64,000 nt of DNA. It comes from Bolinopsis microptera (lineage: Eukaryota > Ctenophora > Tentaculata > Lobata > Bolinopsidae). The DNA lies in assembly GCF_026151205.1 (NCBI RefSeq), contig NC_087079.1, forward strand, positions 15,314,445-15,378,444, given 5' to 3'. The position numbers were made by a program, and so were the translations under genes. Below, piece after piece: positions 36,000 to 49,700 of this stretch. Position 1 is the first letter of the stretch. Every line of letters starts with the position of its first letter. The notes beneath the pieces were generated by a model. It had not been told where the DNA came from. It did no database searches and saw nothing but the letters and a program-made list of their open reading frames with translations.

Positions 36000-37699
36000 T
36001 GGTAGGCATTGCTGAGTCGATATCAAGATATGATATTATGATTTCCGTCTCCAATGTCCATGAAACTATGTAATCTCAAATAATGGCTGAGTGAAAAAAC
36101 TGGCTTACACTTGTCAAAGACAGCGGAATTATCTGTAAGCCATCCCGGAAGTGTCCAGGTTAGTGTTTGCTTTGGTACGTTCTTTATTGTGTATTTTATT
36201 TGCGTTTACGTTATCTTTAGCAAACTGATCTTATTTTTAATTATACTGCCTCGATTTTTGATCAGCCCAAGTTTTGAAGGTTAGGCCATTAGCATTAATT
36301 TAATCAATACTACACCCCTGTCCTCTAATGACGTTCTTAAAAGTGGTAACGTCTTTAGGCCTTAGCTATTGGTACGTAATCCGATGAGGAGTTTGTTGAG
36401 TCGAGAAAAAAAACATCAGCTGTTTTAAAATAGAACTAACAACGCAAAGAGCACGATATAATATAAAGATATTCTCCTTCTATAGATATTTAAAAATTTT
36501 GTTCCCTTTGTTTGGTTGCTAGGGGGTTGCGGGATAATGATGATTAAAACGACGTTATGCCACTATATTGTAAAGTTAGTTGCTTTCAACCTCCTTGGCG
36601 GCAAATTCAACTGAGATTGAACCCCATTAGCGAAACTATAAATATAGGATAAATGGGTAGATGCTATGGAAAAGCTTCAGTTCTACTTCCTTTGTGTTTA
36701 ATTGAAGCTCCGAAAGTGAAGTGATCACTTACTTTATAAAGACTATAGATGAGACAAAATGTACGTTAATCAGATAATAAAATATTTGACTCGAATGATT
36801 AATGAAGTATTCGTAAAAATACCAGTGGAAATATTGGACCGTGGATTCCACGTACGGTCATGCATATTGCATAGGCTCATAAAATACTAGTAAATTTAAT
36901 CCTATTTGATAAATTGACAATCACTGGAGTAGATTCCCATATATCCCAATTTGATCCAGCTGCTAGTATACTACTATCATAAATAATAAACAAAATATTA
37001 ATATTTGGATTCACCTGTTGTGTTAGACAATCGTATTGAAATAAGGAAACAACAACTATCTATAGTTCGCGGTGTGAAGTTGCCTTACGCTGTCTCAAGC
37101 TCATAATTGACATTTATTTAATAAAATATGAAAACTTTAATTTAAGTTTCCCCGGTATAAGGAGAGCTAGGTAGACTAGTCACAAAGTCACGATTCAATT
37201 CATATCAGGAATAAATGACGACACTTTCTGTCTTTCATAATTACTGTCAACAAGCAGCGAACTTAGTTCAAGTTTGTTCCTATAAAAGTAGACTCAAGAA
37301 AATTTATAAAAAGTCAACAAAAGTTTAATGAAATGAGACTAAAAAACACGGACGACTTCGCTACGACTAAGTGCTTACCACTAAATAAAGTTGGAGACAT
37401 GACTTACACGATGGAGAACAATAATGTCTGATTATAATTTGTAGATGAAATTGACGTTGCTTAAATTTTATGAGAAGGTCAACGGCATGGGTTTAACATC
37501 TTCATAATTTCATAGCGTTTCAAAGAAACGTCCCGCATTCAGAGTAGAGAGAGTTAACTAAGGAGTGACGTTAAAATTATAATAGTAATTTAAGATTAAT
37601 AACGCATTCAGGGTGTTTAACCCAAAAAAGCAATCCTAATTTCTTAATTAATCCCTACACCAACAAATCTACACAGAAATATGTATTGTTGATGGAGGA
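36000..37699. other. Non-coding stretch upstream of the Ig-like gene
   Basis: Presumed promoter and 5' UTR region of the plus-strand gene whose first coding exon is at 37700. No core promoter element stands out and no other gene is visible. Confidence 0.45.
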
Positions 37700-37751
37700 A
37701 TGCGGGGAGCACTACTGGTTCTAATAATCCTCCTAGCCTGTCCTGGCTTAG
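37700..37751 (+). CDS. Ig-like gene exon 1: signal peptide
   Basis: Seventeen codons, MRGALLVLIILLACPGL, then a single G before a perfect GTAAGT donor. A phase-1 donor directly after a signal peptide is typical of secreted Ig-superfamily genes. The trailing G joins GA of the exon at 40601 to give Gly, keeping the frame. It is assigned to this gene because no other plus-strand exon lies between. Confidence 0.75.
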
Positions 37752-40700
37752 GTAAGTGAACAGTCGACAAACTAACAGCAAATATAGCACATATAGCACG
37801 GCCATAATCAAAATTAATTCAAATATTAAGTCCAATGATGCAACTCAAATGACACGGAACACTTTATAAAGGAGCACGTAAAAAAGGCAATATCATTACT
37901 CAGTGCTAGAGGAAGAAATAATGTAAAATTATAGCTCCGAATTATCGTTAAATTATTTGAGAGTAGCGGGGATCACTAGTTGGGTTGGTTGGAGCTAACG
38001 CAAACAAACGGGGTACTTTATGAAATTGTAAGGTATCTCTTGGTGCTTAGTTAAAACAGCGATAACAACACGAGGGTCTGGTTCGGTGACCGTCTCGATC
38101 CTCAAGGACCCTCGGCATGTAAAATAGGCACTAAGCTCAGCACCAGCTCAGCACCAGCTCAGCACCAGCTCAGCACCAGCTCAGCACGAAACTTGAGCAC
38201 CAGCTCGGCACGAAACTCAAGCACCAGCTCGGCACGAAACTCAAGCACCAGCTCGGCACGAAACTCGGCACGAGCTCGACATCAAGGCCTGCGCCAGCTC
38301 GGCACGAAACTGGAGCAGCTGTGTCTGGATCGCGTCATTAACGAACGTGACGTTAACAAAGTGTTCAGTGTTAACGGATATTGTAGGGGATCTTCCCTGA
38401 GCTTTAGAGTAGACACGCGATCTTATCAAGCAGTGGGTGAAGCAGGTACAAGTGCAGCAGGGTTACCAGGGTTACATATACCAGGGAGAGGCTGGAGCTG
38501 TCAATAAGTACATCAGTGTATAGTGTATAGAAAGATTCTAGTGCATTAAAAGTTATCTACTATGTTTAATAGTTGATATAAACTCTAAAGCGTATAGTAT
38601 AATATGTTTGACCTTCTCATAATTTCAACTGAACTTGCAAATCTTCGAGAATCTTCGACAATAAGGCAGTAGGCACATAACATGTTGATCATGGTCTACG
38701 GAGCGCCAAATTTGTGAACATTTCAATATTCATGTCGAGGTACGGGCCAAACGATCCAGAGCCCAAATTAATGCCATTACGCTTGACTGCAGCATGGGGA
38801 GAGCAGTTCGCGCCTAGGTGTCTTAAAACCCGCAATTTCCAAGAATACCAGTACATTAGGAGTAGGTTAGGAGTAGCAGGGACAGCAATAACTCAATAAT
38901 TTACAACATGGCCCCGCAAGGAGTCCCGCCGTGGTGAGTACAAGATATTAGTGGAAGTAGGAGAAAGTATAAGACCATTAGCATTTGATGATTAGTCGAA
39001 GTAGGGGAACAATTAAATACCGCATTAGATAGAGGGTTCTAAGTTTAAGACTTGTTTTGAGACTGTCAGTGTCACTGCCATCAACAGAACATAGACAAGT
39101 AGTTACGGCTTTAAGAGATGTCGAGACTTCGCAGTAATTATGTCATCAGGATAGTATGTAACCATGTTCAGTACCCCTTCCAACGACCTAAAGACTTCCA
39201 GCTTCAGTTCGCCATGTCTCAGTATTCGCTCTTACGTTGTATGAGAGTTTGGCAAACACTTGGCTAAATAAAAACAAAGCTTCCATGGGTAGAGCAATTA
39301 CTAAGATGGCACTTGCTACGAAGGGAACCTTACAGAGCTATTAACTTATTAAGCTATTAAGATATTAAGCTATTATCTTTTCAACAGATTATCCAAAATA
39401 GACAGCTCTGCAGTAGCTAAGGGCCAATATATGGGAGCCTAAAAGGGGAAAAAAGGTCGGCAACATGATGCAGTTTGCACGTAGATAATAACGAAACTGT
39501 AATTATGACTTTATTATGCCGATAACTTCACTTTTATTATGCAGATAAATTTACTTATAGTAGAACTAAGTCTAGTTAAACCAACATTATAGAACGAAGT
39601 CGAGGCAGTCTTGGAGACAAGAGACATACTACCGTATACTGAAGCCTAATTAATGATCGAAATATCCCTAATATGCACGGAATTCGGCATGAAACCTCAC
39701 AAAATAACATGCTAAACTCTGTTTTAACAGTGCATTGAAGAAATAATTGCAGTGTTTAGCTCCTTATAAATTTAGAGTACTTGTCATTTGATTCCGCAGA
39801 ACTCTCTCATCAGTGCAACCTTCATGGATTCAGGTTCATAATGCAATGATAAATGGAGTAATCGTCCGTGAACCATCACCATTAGATAGAACTGATGACA
39901 GGATGGAGTTATTTGTAGCATTATCTACTATCAGAATTACCTGCAGAGCATTGTAACCTAATTCAAAGTTCCCTGAACTAAATATAGTATGTTTGCGTGA
40001 TATGGGCTGATGTTAATGTAAAGGTGACAAAGCAATGATAGTGGACAGACATAGTCACGTTATGATTCAGTTCAAGATTCAATAAACATTCATCAAGCTT
40101 ATATAGGCCGAGCCAGACTGAGTAAGATCGTCTATATTTTTTCGCCGATAAGATGAGGTAATTGTCAAAAGTTTAAGCAAATGGGATACGATGAGGTAAT
40201 TGTCAAAAGTTTAAGCCTTTACAATTTTTCCTAGAGTGTTTATAATAACAAAAGTCAAATTAACCGCACAATGAAATCAGTGACTTAATAGTGAATATAC
40301 CATTTCACAAAAATGCCTAGTATAGGGCCATATTATAATATATAATGTATATGGTTTGATATGTAAGACAAGAACTAAGAATATTAATATTCCGTATCCG
40401 ACAAAAATAAACTCCAAGTCACAAAAAACAAAATAAAAAACCAAATCCAAAATCACAAAACAAACAAACTTGACATCATAGAACAGGCCAAATCACACAA
40501 ACCCGAACTTACGAAACAAAAAAAGACCCAACCAAACCTGAAGCTCACAAATCTGTAAAAAAAATCACGAAGTTGGCTGACTCACTTGTTTCACTTTCAG
40601 GAGGAGCAGGGGATATCTGTCCACACCTCAACGTTGAGCCATGTGCTAACATTGGCACCATCCGACCTCGAACTTGTACCGCCTGTATTGGTAAGTCCGT

Positions 40701-43700
40701 TATTAACATTTAATTCACTTCAATTCACGAAAATACAGTGCACAATTTTCGGAAAAGAAAGGGTAAAATGGATATGTATATTTCTTTCATTAAAATTTTT
40801 GATTGTTTCTGAATAGACTCAGTGAAGACAGATTTTAATGGAAATAAATGGCTGAATAATGTATCGACATTTCTACGTCATACTCATATTCTCAAATTAT
40901 TTGTTATATAGTAGTGTTGAAAGTATCTTACCTTTAAAAAGTTATTTTGTCGAATCTGAGAGTTTGCCACACAGAAATTCACCAACACATATCAGTCTGT
41001 TAACTAACTCCTGAATATTAAGGAGTAACTAACTCCTGAATATTAAGGAGTAACTGTTAACTAACTCCTGAATATTAAGGAGTCTGTTAACTAACTCCTG
41101 AATATTAAGGAGTCTGTTAACTAACTCCTGAATATTAAGGAGTAACTAACTCCTGAATATTAAGGTGTCTGTTAACTAACTCCTGAATATTAAGGAGTCT
41201 GTTAACTAACTCCTGAATATTAAGGAGTAACTGTTAACTAACTCCTGAATATTAAGGAGTAACTGTTAACTAACTCCTGAATATTAAGGAGTACTGTTAA
41301 CTAACTCCTGAATATTAAGGAGTCTGTTAACTAACTCCTGAATATTAAGGAGTCTGTTAACTAACTCCTGAATATTAAGGAGTCTGTTAACTAACTCCTG
41401 AATATTAAGGAGTAACTGTTAACTAACTCCTGAATATTAAGGAGTAACTGTTAACTAACTCCTGAATATTAAGGAGTAACTAACTCCTGAATATTAATAA
41501 TATTATAAAGGAGTGACGATAGACCAGCCGAGTGTGGCGTACTTGTACCAGGGTCAGAAGAAGGAAGTTAAGTGCATCCTTCACGGTCTCTTTAGTAACA
41601 ACCCCACTGCTAAGTGGGTGGGGGAGGACAGCAAGGGTATTGGAACTGAGATCACTAAAGATGTGACAGGTTAGTTTGAATTTAACTCTATTTTCATTCG
41701 ATTAACACTTGTTATATTTTATCACATATTCATCCGGAAAAAACACTTTCGTTCTCCCATTTCATTACTCTAATCCTAATCATCAAAAATCTTTGATTGT
41801 ATCTCAAAACTTACTTTATGTTACTTAACAACTAACCCCGTCAGAGACCACGGACACTACCCAAGGAACTAAAACCACGACCCTGACACTGACAGTCGGA
41901 GACGAGGACATGAAGTACTCCTGCAAGTACACTGCTCCTGATGGGTTCAGTGTTGAGGACTACATCGTCCATCAGACTGCAGGTGGGTCTTCATCCTGTT
42001 CTATGTGGCAGTTTTAATGTTAGCAAAGAGACCAAACCAACTATATTTACCTCAATTCTCTAGTCTTTTCAGACGCAGAATCTTCTACACTCTCTGACTT
42101 CTTCTGATGTCTGGGACTTACGACCCCAGATGTAGCTTTCAACGACGTTTTAAGGGCCCAACGTTCAGCTGTTCATCAGGGTTAAACTGGGCAGGGTCTT
42201 TCGGCCAGCTGCCAGTTGTCACTCCAGGTCTTGTTGTAGCGACTAAGCCAGATAGTGTAGGAACCTTTCAGGGACACCACCGCTGTTGTGTTAAGTGCCC
42301 TCTTCTTCTTTGCCCGGGTGATGTTAAGGAAGTTGAAAATTCGGGGTAATGTGTGGTGGTAGAATCCACGACATCCAACTTCTACTGTAAAGAGATATCC
42401 TTCCCAGCCTGCGGTCTCGATCTCCACCATTAGCTCTTCGTATCTCTTCTCTTTCCGGGATCTCTGGTCCTCAAAGTTCTCCTCGTTTCCACAGGTCAGC
42501 TCTATCAGGATGACTTTCCTGAGTGTGTTAGAGTATATTACCACATCAGGTCTGAGAGCTGTGTTGACAATATGTTGGGGGAATTGTCTTGTCCTTTCGT
42601 CCTCATCAAACACTAGTTTCCAGTCGTTACCTTCCTCTAGAAGATGAGGTTCTTCTGTAAGCCGTACTTCGGGTTTCCTGTAGGTTCCTTTTCCGGATAC
42701 GAACTTCCTCCACTCTCTCTTTACTTCTGTCTTTGGGGTAGCACTGTTTATCTCCCTCAGCTTCTCTGCAATTGGTTGCACGATTACCCTGAGCACCTGA
42801 TCATGTCTCCAATTATATCTTCCTTGTTTAAGCGACACTGGGCAACACGTTAGAATGTGCTTTAGGTTGCACTGCTGACGCCCACAAAGGGGACAGTTGT
42901 TCGTGGAGCTGTAGTTCCAAAGCTGGAGGTTGCTAGGTGTACTTGCAACGTCGTGGATGGCATTTAGGTGGAACTTTGTCAGCTCGGGGCTCAAGGTATA
43001 CAGCAGGCTTTGCCAGCCAGTGTCTAGCTGCATGGTGTTCTCCCAGGTTAGAAACTTTCCTTGGACTCTCTTATCGTACAGAGTTTGAAGGAGTTCCTCT
43101 TCTTTCAGAGACTTAATTATCTCCACCAGTTGCTCCTTTTTGTTCTTCTTCCTCCTCTGATCACCGAATCCAATACCGGCTCCTTCCCTGGTCTGCACGT
43201 AGCCAATCAGTTCTTTGAAGTAGAGGTCTCTCTCCCTATTAGTCAGCTCCTTGGTGTAGTCCCATCTCTTCTTGTCTCTGTTGGTGTTTTCTCTGTACTC
43301 GAAAACCTCCCTCACTTTAGGGTCAACCGATGTCTTCAGCATATAGGCCTTGGACACCTGTAGACATTTGTACAGGTTGGAGATCTGCTTTAACGATAGT
43401 CCAAAGTGGTCTTTTGATCTGTACAGCACACTATTCGATATGGAAGTAGTAACTCCAAGCCATTTCTTCAAGTATCTGGTACAAAGAGCCTCTAGTGTCT
43501 GGATGAATGATACTGGGAGGTTGTATATCATAATATTCCACTGTACTTTGCTAGTTAGCATGTGGTTGTAGATCCAGCACTTGCTTGGTCCAGAGAGCTC
43601 CGCCATGTCTACTTTTTCCAGCTGGCCTGAAAGTTGAGTGGTGATTAGCTCTCTCGTCTCATCTTGGCCCAGGTTGACGTAAATCCAGTGACCAAGGAAC

Positions 43701-46700
43701 TTTATCGGTGTGTCACCAAGGTACGCTACTTTCTCGTTTGCAATGATGATCTCAGGGTCAAACGATCTGTAGGTATTGTCCACTACCTTCATTCCGAGAG
43801 CAATACACTTGCTGGGTTTAGCTCTCATCGTCCTTGTCCATGCTAAGAATTCCTCCATTTGCCCGACCAGCCTCTTCATTTTGTCGAGTCTGTCAGACAG
43901 CAGGGTGAGATCATCTGCAAAAGCTCTGTTTGTAGTTGGCTCAGAGCTGAACGACGGCTTGTATCCCAGTGTTCTGTCGACCTGAAGTAAATCCAAGAGT
44001 AGGTTGAATGCTATTAAGAATAGCACGACAGAAAGCGGGTCCCCTTGAAACAACCCGATTAGGTAGTAGAACCACTCACTCTTCCACTTCTTCGTCTTCA
44101 CCCGTACTACCAGTTCGTCGTAGTACTTGACAATATATTGGACCACTTCTTCTGGGAACTTGTAGTGCCGAAGCGCAAACACTATCAGCTCATGGGGTAC
44201 TCTCCCATAAGCATTCATAAGATCCACCCATACTGCATACACCTGTCTTCTCTTACTCTTTGCATCCCGCAGTTCCTCCATGAGCGCTTGTGTGTGTTCT
44301 ATGCATCCTGGCATCTTGCGCAGGAAGCCTTTTTGCACAGAGGTATCGATGTACTTATTGGTGGTCATGTAGTCGAGCATTTTATCAGCTAGCATACCCA
44401 TTGCCACTTTCCCACTGGTGTTAGTCATAGTGATGTTCCTAAACTTGCCAGGGTCACTAAGGTCCGTGGTCTTGGGAAGTAGGATGCTTTCTCCAATTCT
44501 CCACTGCAGGGGGACACTGTTTGATAACCAGAGTTTACTAATACACACATACAATAGTTCTCTCAGCCTGGCACACCTTTTGTAAACTATGTATGGCACT
44601 CCGTTGGGCCCTGGTGAAGATCCATTGCGTCGTGTTTTGATCTTCTTTTCAAACTCTTCGTAAGTAGGTACTGTGCACACAAAGGGGTACACTGGGTCTT
44701 TGGCATCTGGTATTCCTGCCATCTTTTCGAAGACATGACATCTATCTCGGTCCATGTATTCCTTGGGGTAGTATCTGTCAGCCTCTTCCTTGCCGAAGGT
44801 AGGCTCTCCCGAGATCTTCTCATCAAGGAGTCTTTTACTGTAGTCATAGGGGTTCCTCCTGAAGCGTTGGGTCTCCTTCTTCTTTTCTTTCTTTTTCCTC
44901 TTCTTCAACTGTTCACGCCTAGACTTGTTGTGGATTCTCACTAGTCTCCAGTACTGCGCTCTTACTGTTTTGGCACCACCAGAAGTGACTCCGCCCTCTC
45001 TCACAGCCTCTCTATACTCGCGTGCTGTATCCTTCTTCTTTTTCCTGAGGGTCTTGGTGACTGGTCCTTCCTTATTGGGCTTGTCAAGGTATGGTTTCCG
45101 TTCTTCCTGTCCATATCTGTCAGCCAAGTACTCGTAGATAGTAAGTTCCATAGTCTTTAGCTCTTTCTCTGGGTCTTTACCCTTCACGATGTTCCCGATG
45201 GCAATGCTTAGGTCTTCATCAATTCCTTTCCATTCATTCATCTTGTTTGCCTGTGGTAAGGATAACTTTAGAGTATCCTTCAGTTCTATCTGTTCTGGGG
45301 GTTTGTCTTTCGCAGAGAAACTAGCTGAGCAGGCTTCTGTCATTGTAGCACTGTGGTTTGATTCCGGGCTTGACTTCAGCTCCGACTTACAGTTGCGATC
45401 TCCCTCCGCTGGTCCAACATCCACTTCCGTTTCTGTATTCTCAGCAGCACGAAGCTCGTCTTGCGGTCTCAGTTTGCATCTCCACTGGTGTTTGGCGACT
45501 TGTTTGAACCCCTTCCCACACCACTCACATACTTGAGGTTTATCCTTAGGTGGTTCAGCCTCAGAGGTTTCATTACCAGGTTGTCGGGTCTGTTCCCCTG
45601 AGGTCAGATCATCTATTCTCCCACCCCGTCCAGTGATCATGTGGGCATTTTTCTTATTGTTTGCTGGAGTGTTGATTGTTATACACAGCTCTGCCGTGTA
45701 TTCCGGCTAATCGCCCTACTAAGGCTATCAGCTTCGGGTCTTTCCCCTGTGGTCAGCAGTCTTTCCAGGCCGTCAGCAGTCTTTCCATGCCGTCATCTGC
45801 CTTTGGCAGTCGTCAACTAGTCTTTCCTAGCCGTCGTCAAGGCTTTCCCTCCTTGCAGAGCAAATCCATGTCCATGTTTGAGACCAAACCAACTATATTT
45901 ACCTCAATTCTCTAGTCTTTTCAGACGCAGAATCTTCTACACTCTCTGACTTCTTCTGATGTCTGGGACTTACGACCCCAGATGTAGCTTTCAACGACGT
46001 TTTAAGGGCCCAACGTTCAGCTGTTCATCAGGGTTAAACTGGGCAGGGTCTTTCGGCCAGCTGCCAGTTGTCACTCCAGGTCTTGTTGTAGCGACTAAGC
46101 CAGATAGTGTAGGAACCTTTCAGGGACACCACCGCTGTTGTGTTAAGTGCCCTCTTCTTCTTTGCCCGGGTGATGTTAAGGAAGTTGAAAATTCGGGGTA
46201 ATGTGTGGTGGTAGAATCCACGACATCCAACTTCTACTGTAAAGAGATATCCTTCCCAGCCTGCGGTCTCGATCTCCACCATTAGCTCTTCGTATCTCTT
46301 CTCTTTCCGGGATCTCTGGTCCTCAAAGTTCTCCTCGTTTCCACAGGTCAGCTCTATCAGGATGACTTTCCTGAGTGTGTTAGATTATCCTCGTACTTTA
46401 CATAAGTAAGTTTTTAAAGTTTGGAACAATGGAACTTTAAACATACAACATAATAATACAACATGGCATATATTAGCTTTCCTTGTTAGCTGTGAACCAG
46501 ACTGAATAGCTCAAAATAAGGAGACTAATAACCAGAGACTGAAAATGTCGGCCAGATTCTTGTTAGACAGAAGCCCAAAACAAGGTTTAGAGTTTAGTTC
46601 GGTGGCTAGGACTGTAATATTCATTCAAGATCAGAGACTGTCAAGCATTTGAAGATTTAAGGTTTATTAATCAAACTATGGACATACTGAGTGTCTAGCC

Positions 46701-49700
46701 GTTGCATTTAGTCCGTTAACTAATAGAAAATAATAAAATCAGAATACTTTCAACACTATTATTTGACAAATAATTTGAGCAAATCATGGAGTCTTGTAAC
46801 GAAGAGTAGTAGAATGGAGACCTCAGACCACGACCAGTCGAAAGTCATTTTTATATCATAATTTGAATACGATTGCCTCCTTTATAACGCGGTTCTTGGA
46901 GAATGGAGTAACCACGTTATGTATATGGGGTATAATTATTATTTATATAGCATTATATAGCGGTATTATAGAGGATTACTTATAGTGTAACTCGTGCCTA
47001 CGTACGGCTGGGACTTCACTATCGCAGATGCTGATGAATTGCAAAAGTATAAACAGTGCAAAAGTAAAATTGTGCACTGTTCATTATAAACTCGCTCAGT
47101 CAAAACCGGCCGCATTAGAGTAAATTTAATTCTGAGCGTGTTATAGAAATTCTGAGAATATCAGAATAACCACACCCCTTTAGCGTTGATTTAATAAATA
47201 TTTCATATTTCATGCATATTAAGGCCGTGATTAAGTGATCTGAAGAGTGCAATTGTTCTCGATAATTAGTGGCACAGCAAACATTCTGATAGGTAAAAAC
47301 TAAGGTTAAAAACTTAGGTAAAAACTCAGAGGAAAATCAAACAAAGGTAGATGCTAAATTTACAATATAAAAACAAACGGTGGTTTAATTAGACAATTCT
47401 ACAAACGGTGGTTCAACTCTACAAACATTCAGAGTGTTCCCTTCTTTTGATTGGTTCATTCGATTCACTGCGGACGTTCTGATTGGATAGCTTCTCAGTC
47501 ACGTGGCAGTCAAAATGAACAACGTGGTAACAACCTTCTACTCGACCAATAACCATCGAGAAAGATAACAACTTACAATGTCTACTCAGCTAATCAGTGG
47601 CGACATATCACATCACGTGACATTGTATCATTCAAAGTTCAAACAATAAAAAGATAATAAGTTCGACTTTTTGTCGGCCAATGAGCATAGCAACCACGTG
47701 ACCTTTTACGTGACCTTTTACGCCAATCAGTGTCTTTCGAGGTAAGCACCATTTCGTGCGTGCGTCGACCTAACCTTGAAGTTGAATATGTGCTGCGTTA
47801 TCTTACCTTATCTTTTCTTAATCTGGCACAAATAGGATTCAAGATAGGACTATGATACGACTATGATACGATAAGTTGAACTTTGAGCATTCCAATGATT
47901 GCGCTTATGATTAAAATCTGTGTTGCTATTGTCATCGTTCTCTGCCCCTGAGGGTTACCAGTGCGCCCCTGAGGGTTATTACTAGAAGAGAATTGTTTCT
48001 AGCGTATATTTTAAGGAAATAAATTCGACCCGATTTTTACCGTCAGATTTGGATCAGTACGAGTTAACCGTATTATTCATTCAGTTGCGGAAAGTACGAA
48101 ACGGTGTGAAGTCAGTTCTGACGGAGATTACTTCAACAAGTAAGGAAAAATCAGAAATATGCAATAATTTAACTTTCCCAAATTTAAACGATTTTGCCTC
48201 AAATCATTCAATTTCAAACATCAAAAAAATTGTGAATCTAGTTCAAGTCTAATTTTATGAATGGCTCGGCCTAAGCAAGCAAAAAGTGTGAAAAAGAACC
48301 CTTCTCAGGTTCTGGGGTTACACAGATAAGACAAACATCATCAGCAGTTCCGACGCGGGATACGCTGTCTCATTCGCAGATCCTATGATGAGTCTTGTGC
48401 TAGATCAGTCCTCGAGTAAGTCAAAACGGCTGGGAGTAGCCGAGAGAGGGGAAAGGTTGTGATCTTTTCATAAAGCTAGTTATCTATAAAACTAACGATG
48501 GTTCCAATTTGTACCTCTAAATTGTAACTACTTTCGCAGCTTGGGAACAAAAACTTACGTACAGATGTTCTGCTTCATTCGTAGCAGCGACGGGAGCCTT
48601 TAAGAGTATCAGTGTCAAAGCAGCACGTATGTATCCGCTTTTTGCTTTTATTCTTGGCCCAAAAGTGCCGGTGGTTCTAATATAATGACCAATTGACAAA
48701 AAATATAAATAAATAAAATTAAAACATAAATAAACTGAACAATTTAACTGAATCCCTTTTGTTAACCGCTGTATTTTCAACTGCCACCATAACCTGGAGG
48801 ACAAGATGTTAATGTCAAATTTTAGATGATGTTTTACTTTTGAAGTTCTAAAGATAATCAATAAAACCTATTTCAGATATCGTAGAGTCTGCGATGTCCG
48901 CAGTGGTGTGGGCTGGAGAAGCTAGCACAATTACTCTAATGTTAGCTTCGGTAAACCCATTAGCTGAGAGCGTTAAGATGAACTTCGGAACAAATGTCAT
49001 TGCCGGCCAGCTTAAGGGGTTTATAACAAGAATAAGATGCACGCTTTCTGACTTTTGAACATTTTATCTTCATACGTCAATTTATTTGAGAAATCAGGTC
49101 ATTGAATTTTCTCGATCCTTTAAAAAAATTTGTTTCCACTCCCAGTGACTTGTACACAGCAACTAGTGAGCTGTCACTCGACTCCACTGCGGAGAAGATA
49201 TGGACCATCTCATCAGAGTTCAAGTATCCGGATGAGAATGCAGTTACGATTCATGAGTATTACCAACTTTACGTCGCAAGTTAGTGAAGTGATTTAGCTT
49301 AAGTTTCTTATTACAATGAAAAAAATCAACTTCAATCCTACAGTTCAATCTTGGACAGAACATAAATTTATACATGTGGTATATTTTGTACAGTTGAATC
49401 TAATAGATTTGACCACATTCCCACGAAAAACCTGAATTTAAGTTCCGACCTTTTAGCGAAATTTTTAAGTATAGCAATTTCCAGCATTAAGTCGTTCTAG
49501 TTCCACAGATCACAGATACTTAAATCACAAACCCCCAGCACTGGAGACTCCGAAGAAGTACGTGTGTTTCAAGGGAGAAGACTGCGACATCACCATCACC
49601 TTCAGCCTTTCCACCATAGAGGGGATCACATCTAACGGACAGTGCGTAAACAGTAAACTATAACTCTTTATTTGCATGGTGTAAAATGTATGTCGATAAT

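Larger units (their letters stand above)
46385..48046. other. Intronic stretch with CCAAT/E-box cluster
   Basis: No exon recognised. 47440-47740 contains several ATTGG/CCAAT boxes and three CACGTG E-boxes (47503, 47614, 47697) plus a TTTTACGTGACC duplication. The missing Ig-like half-domain expected between 41982 and 48309 was not found here. Confidence 0.5.

Noticed and set aside
38193-38507. STSSARN-repeat protein
   Set aside because: It is a translation of a minisatellite in the first intron of the Ig-like gene.
42040-42105. CTCTAGTCTTTTCAG|ACGCAGAATC as the next host exon acceptor
   Set aside because: The same sequence occurs at 45892-45957 as part of the LINE 3' UTR repeat, and the frame stops within a few codons.
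42107-42349. Plus-strand frame repeated exactly at 45959-46201
   Set aside because: It is the antisense of the LINE 3' end, duplicated with it. The duplication itself is reported.
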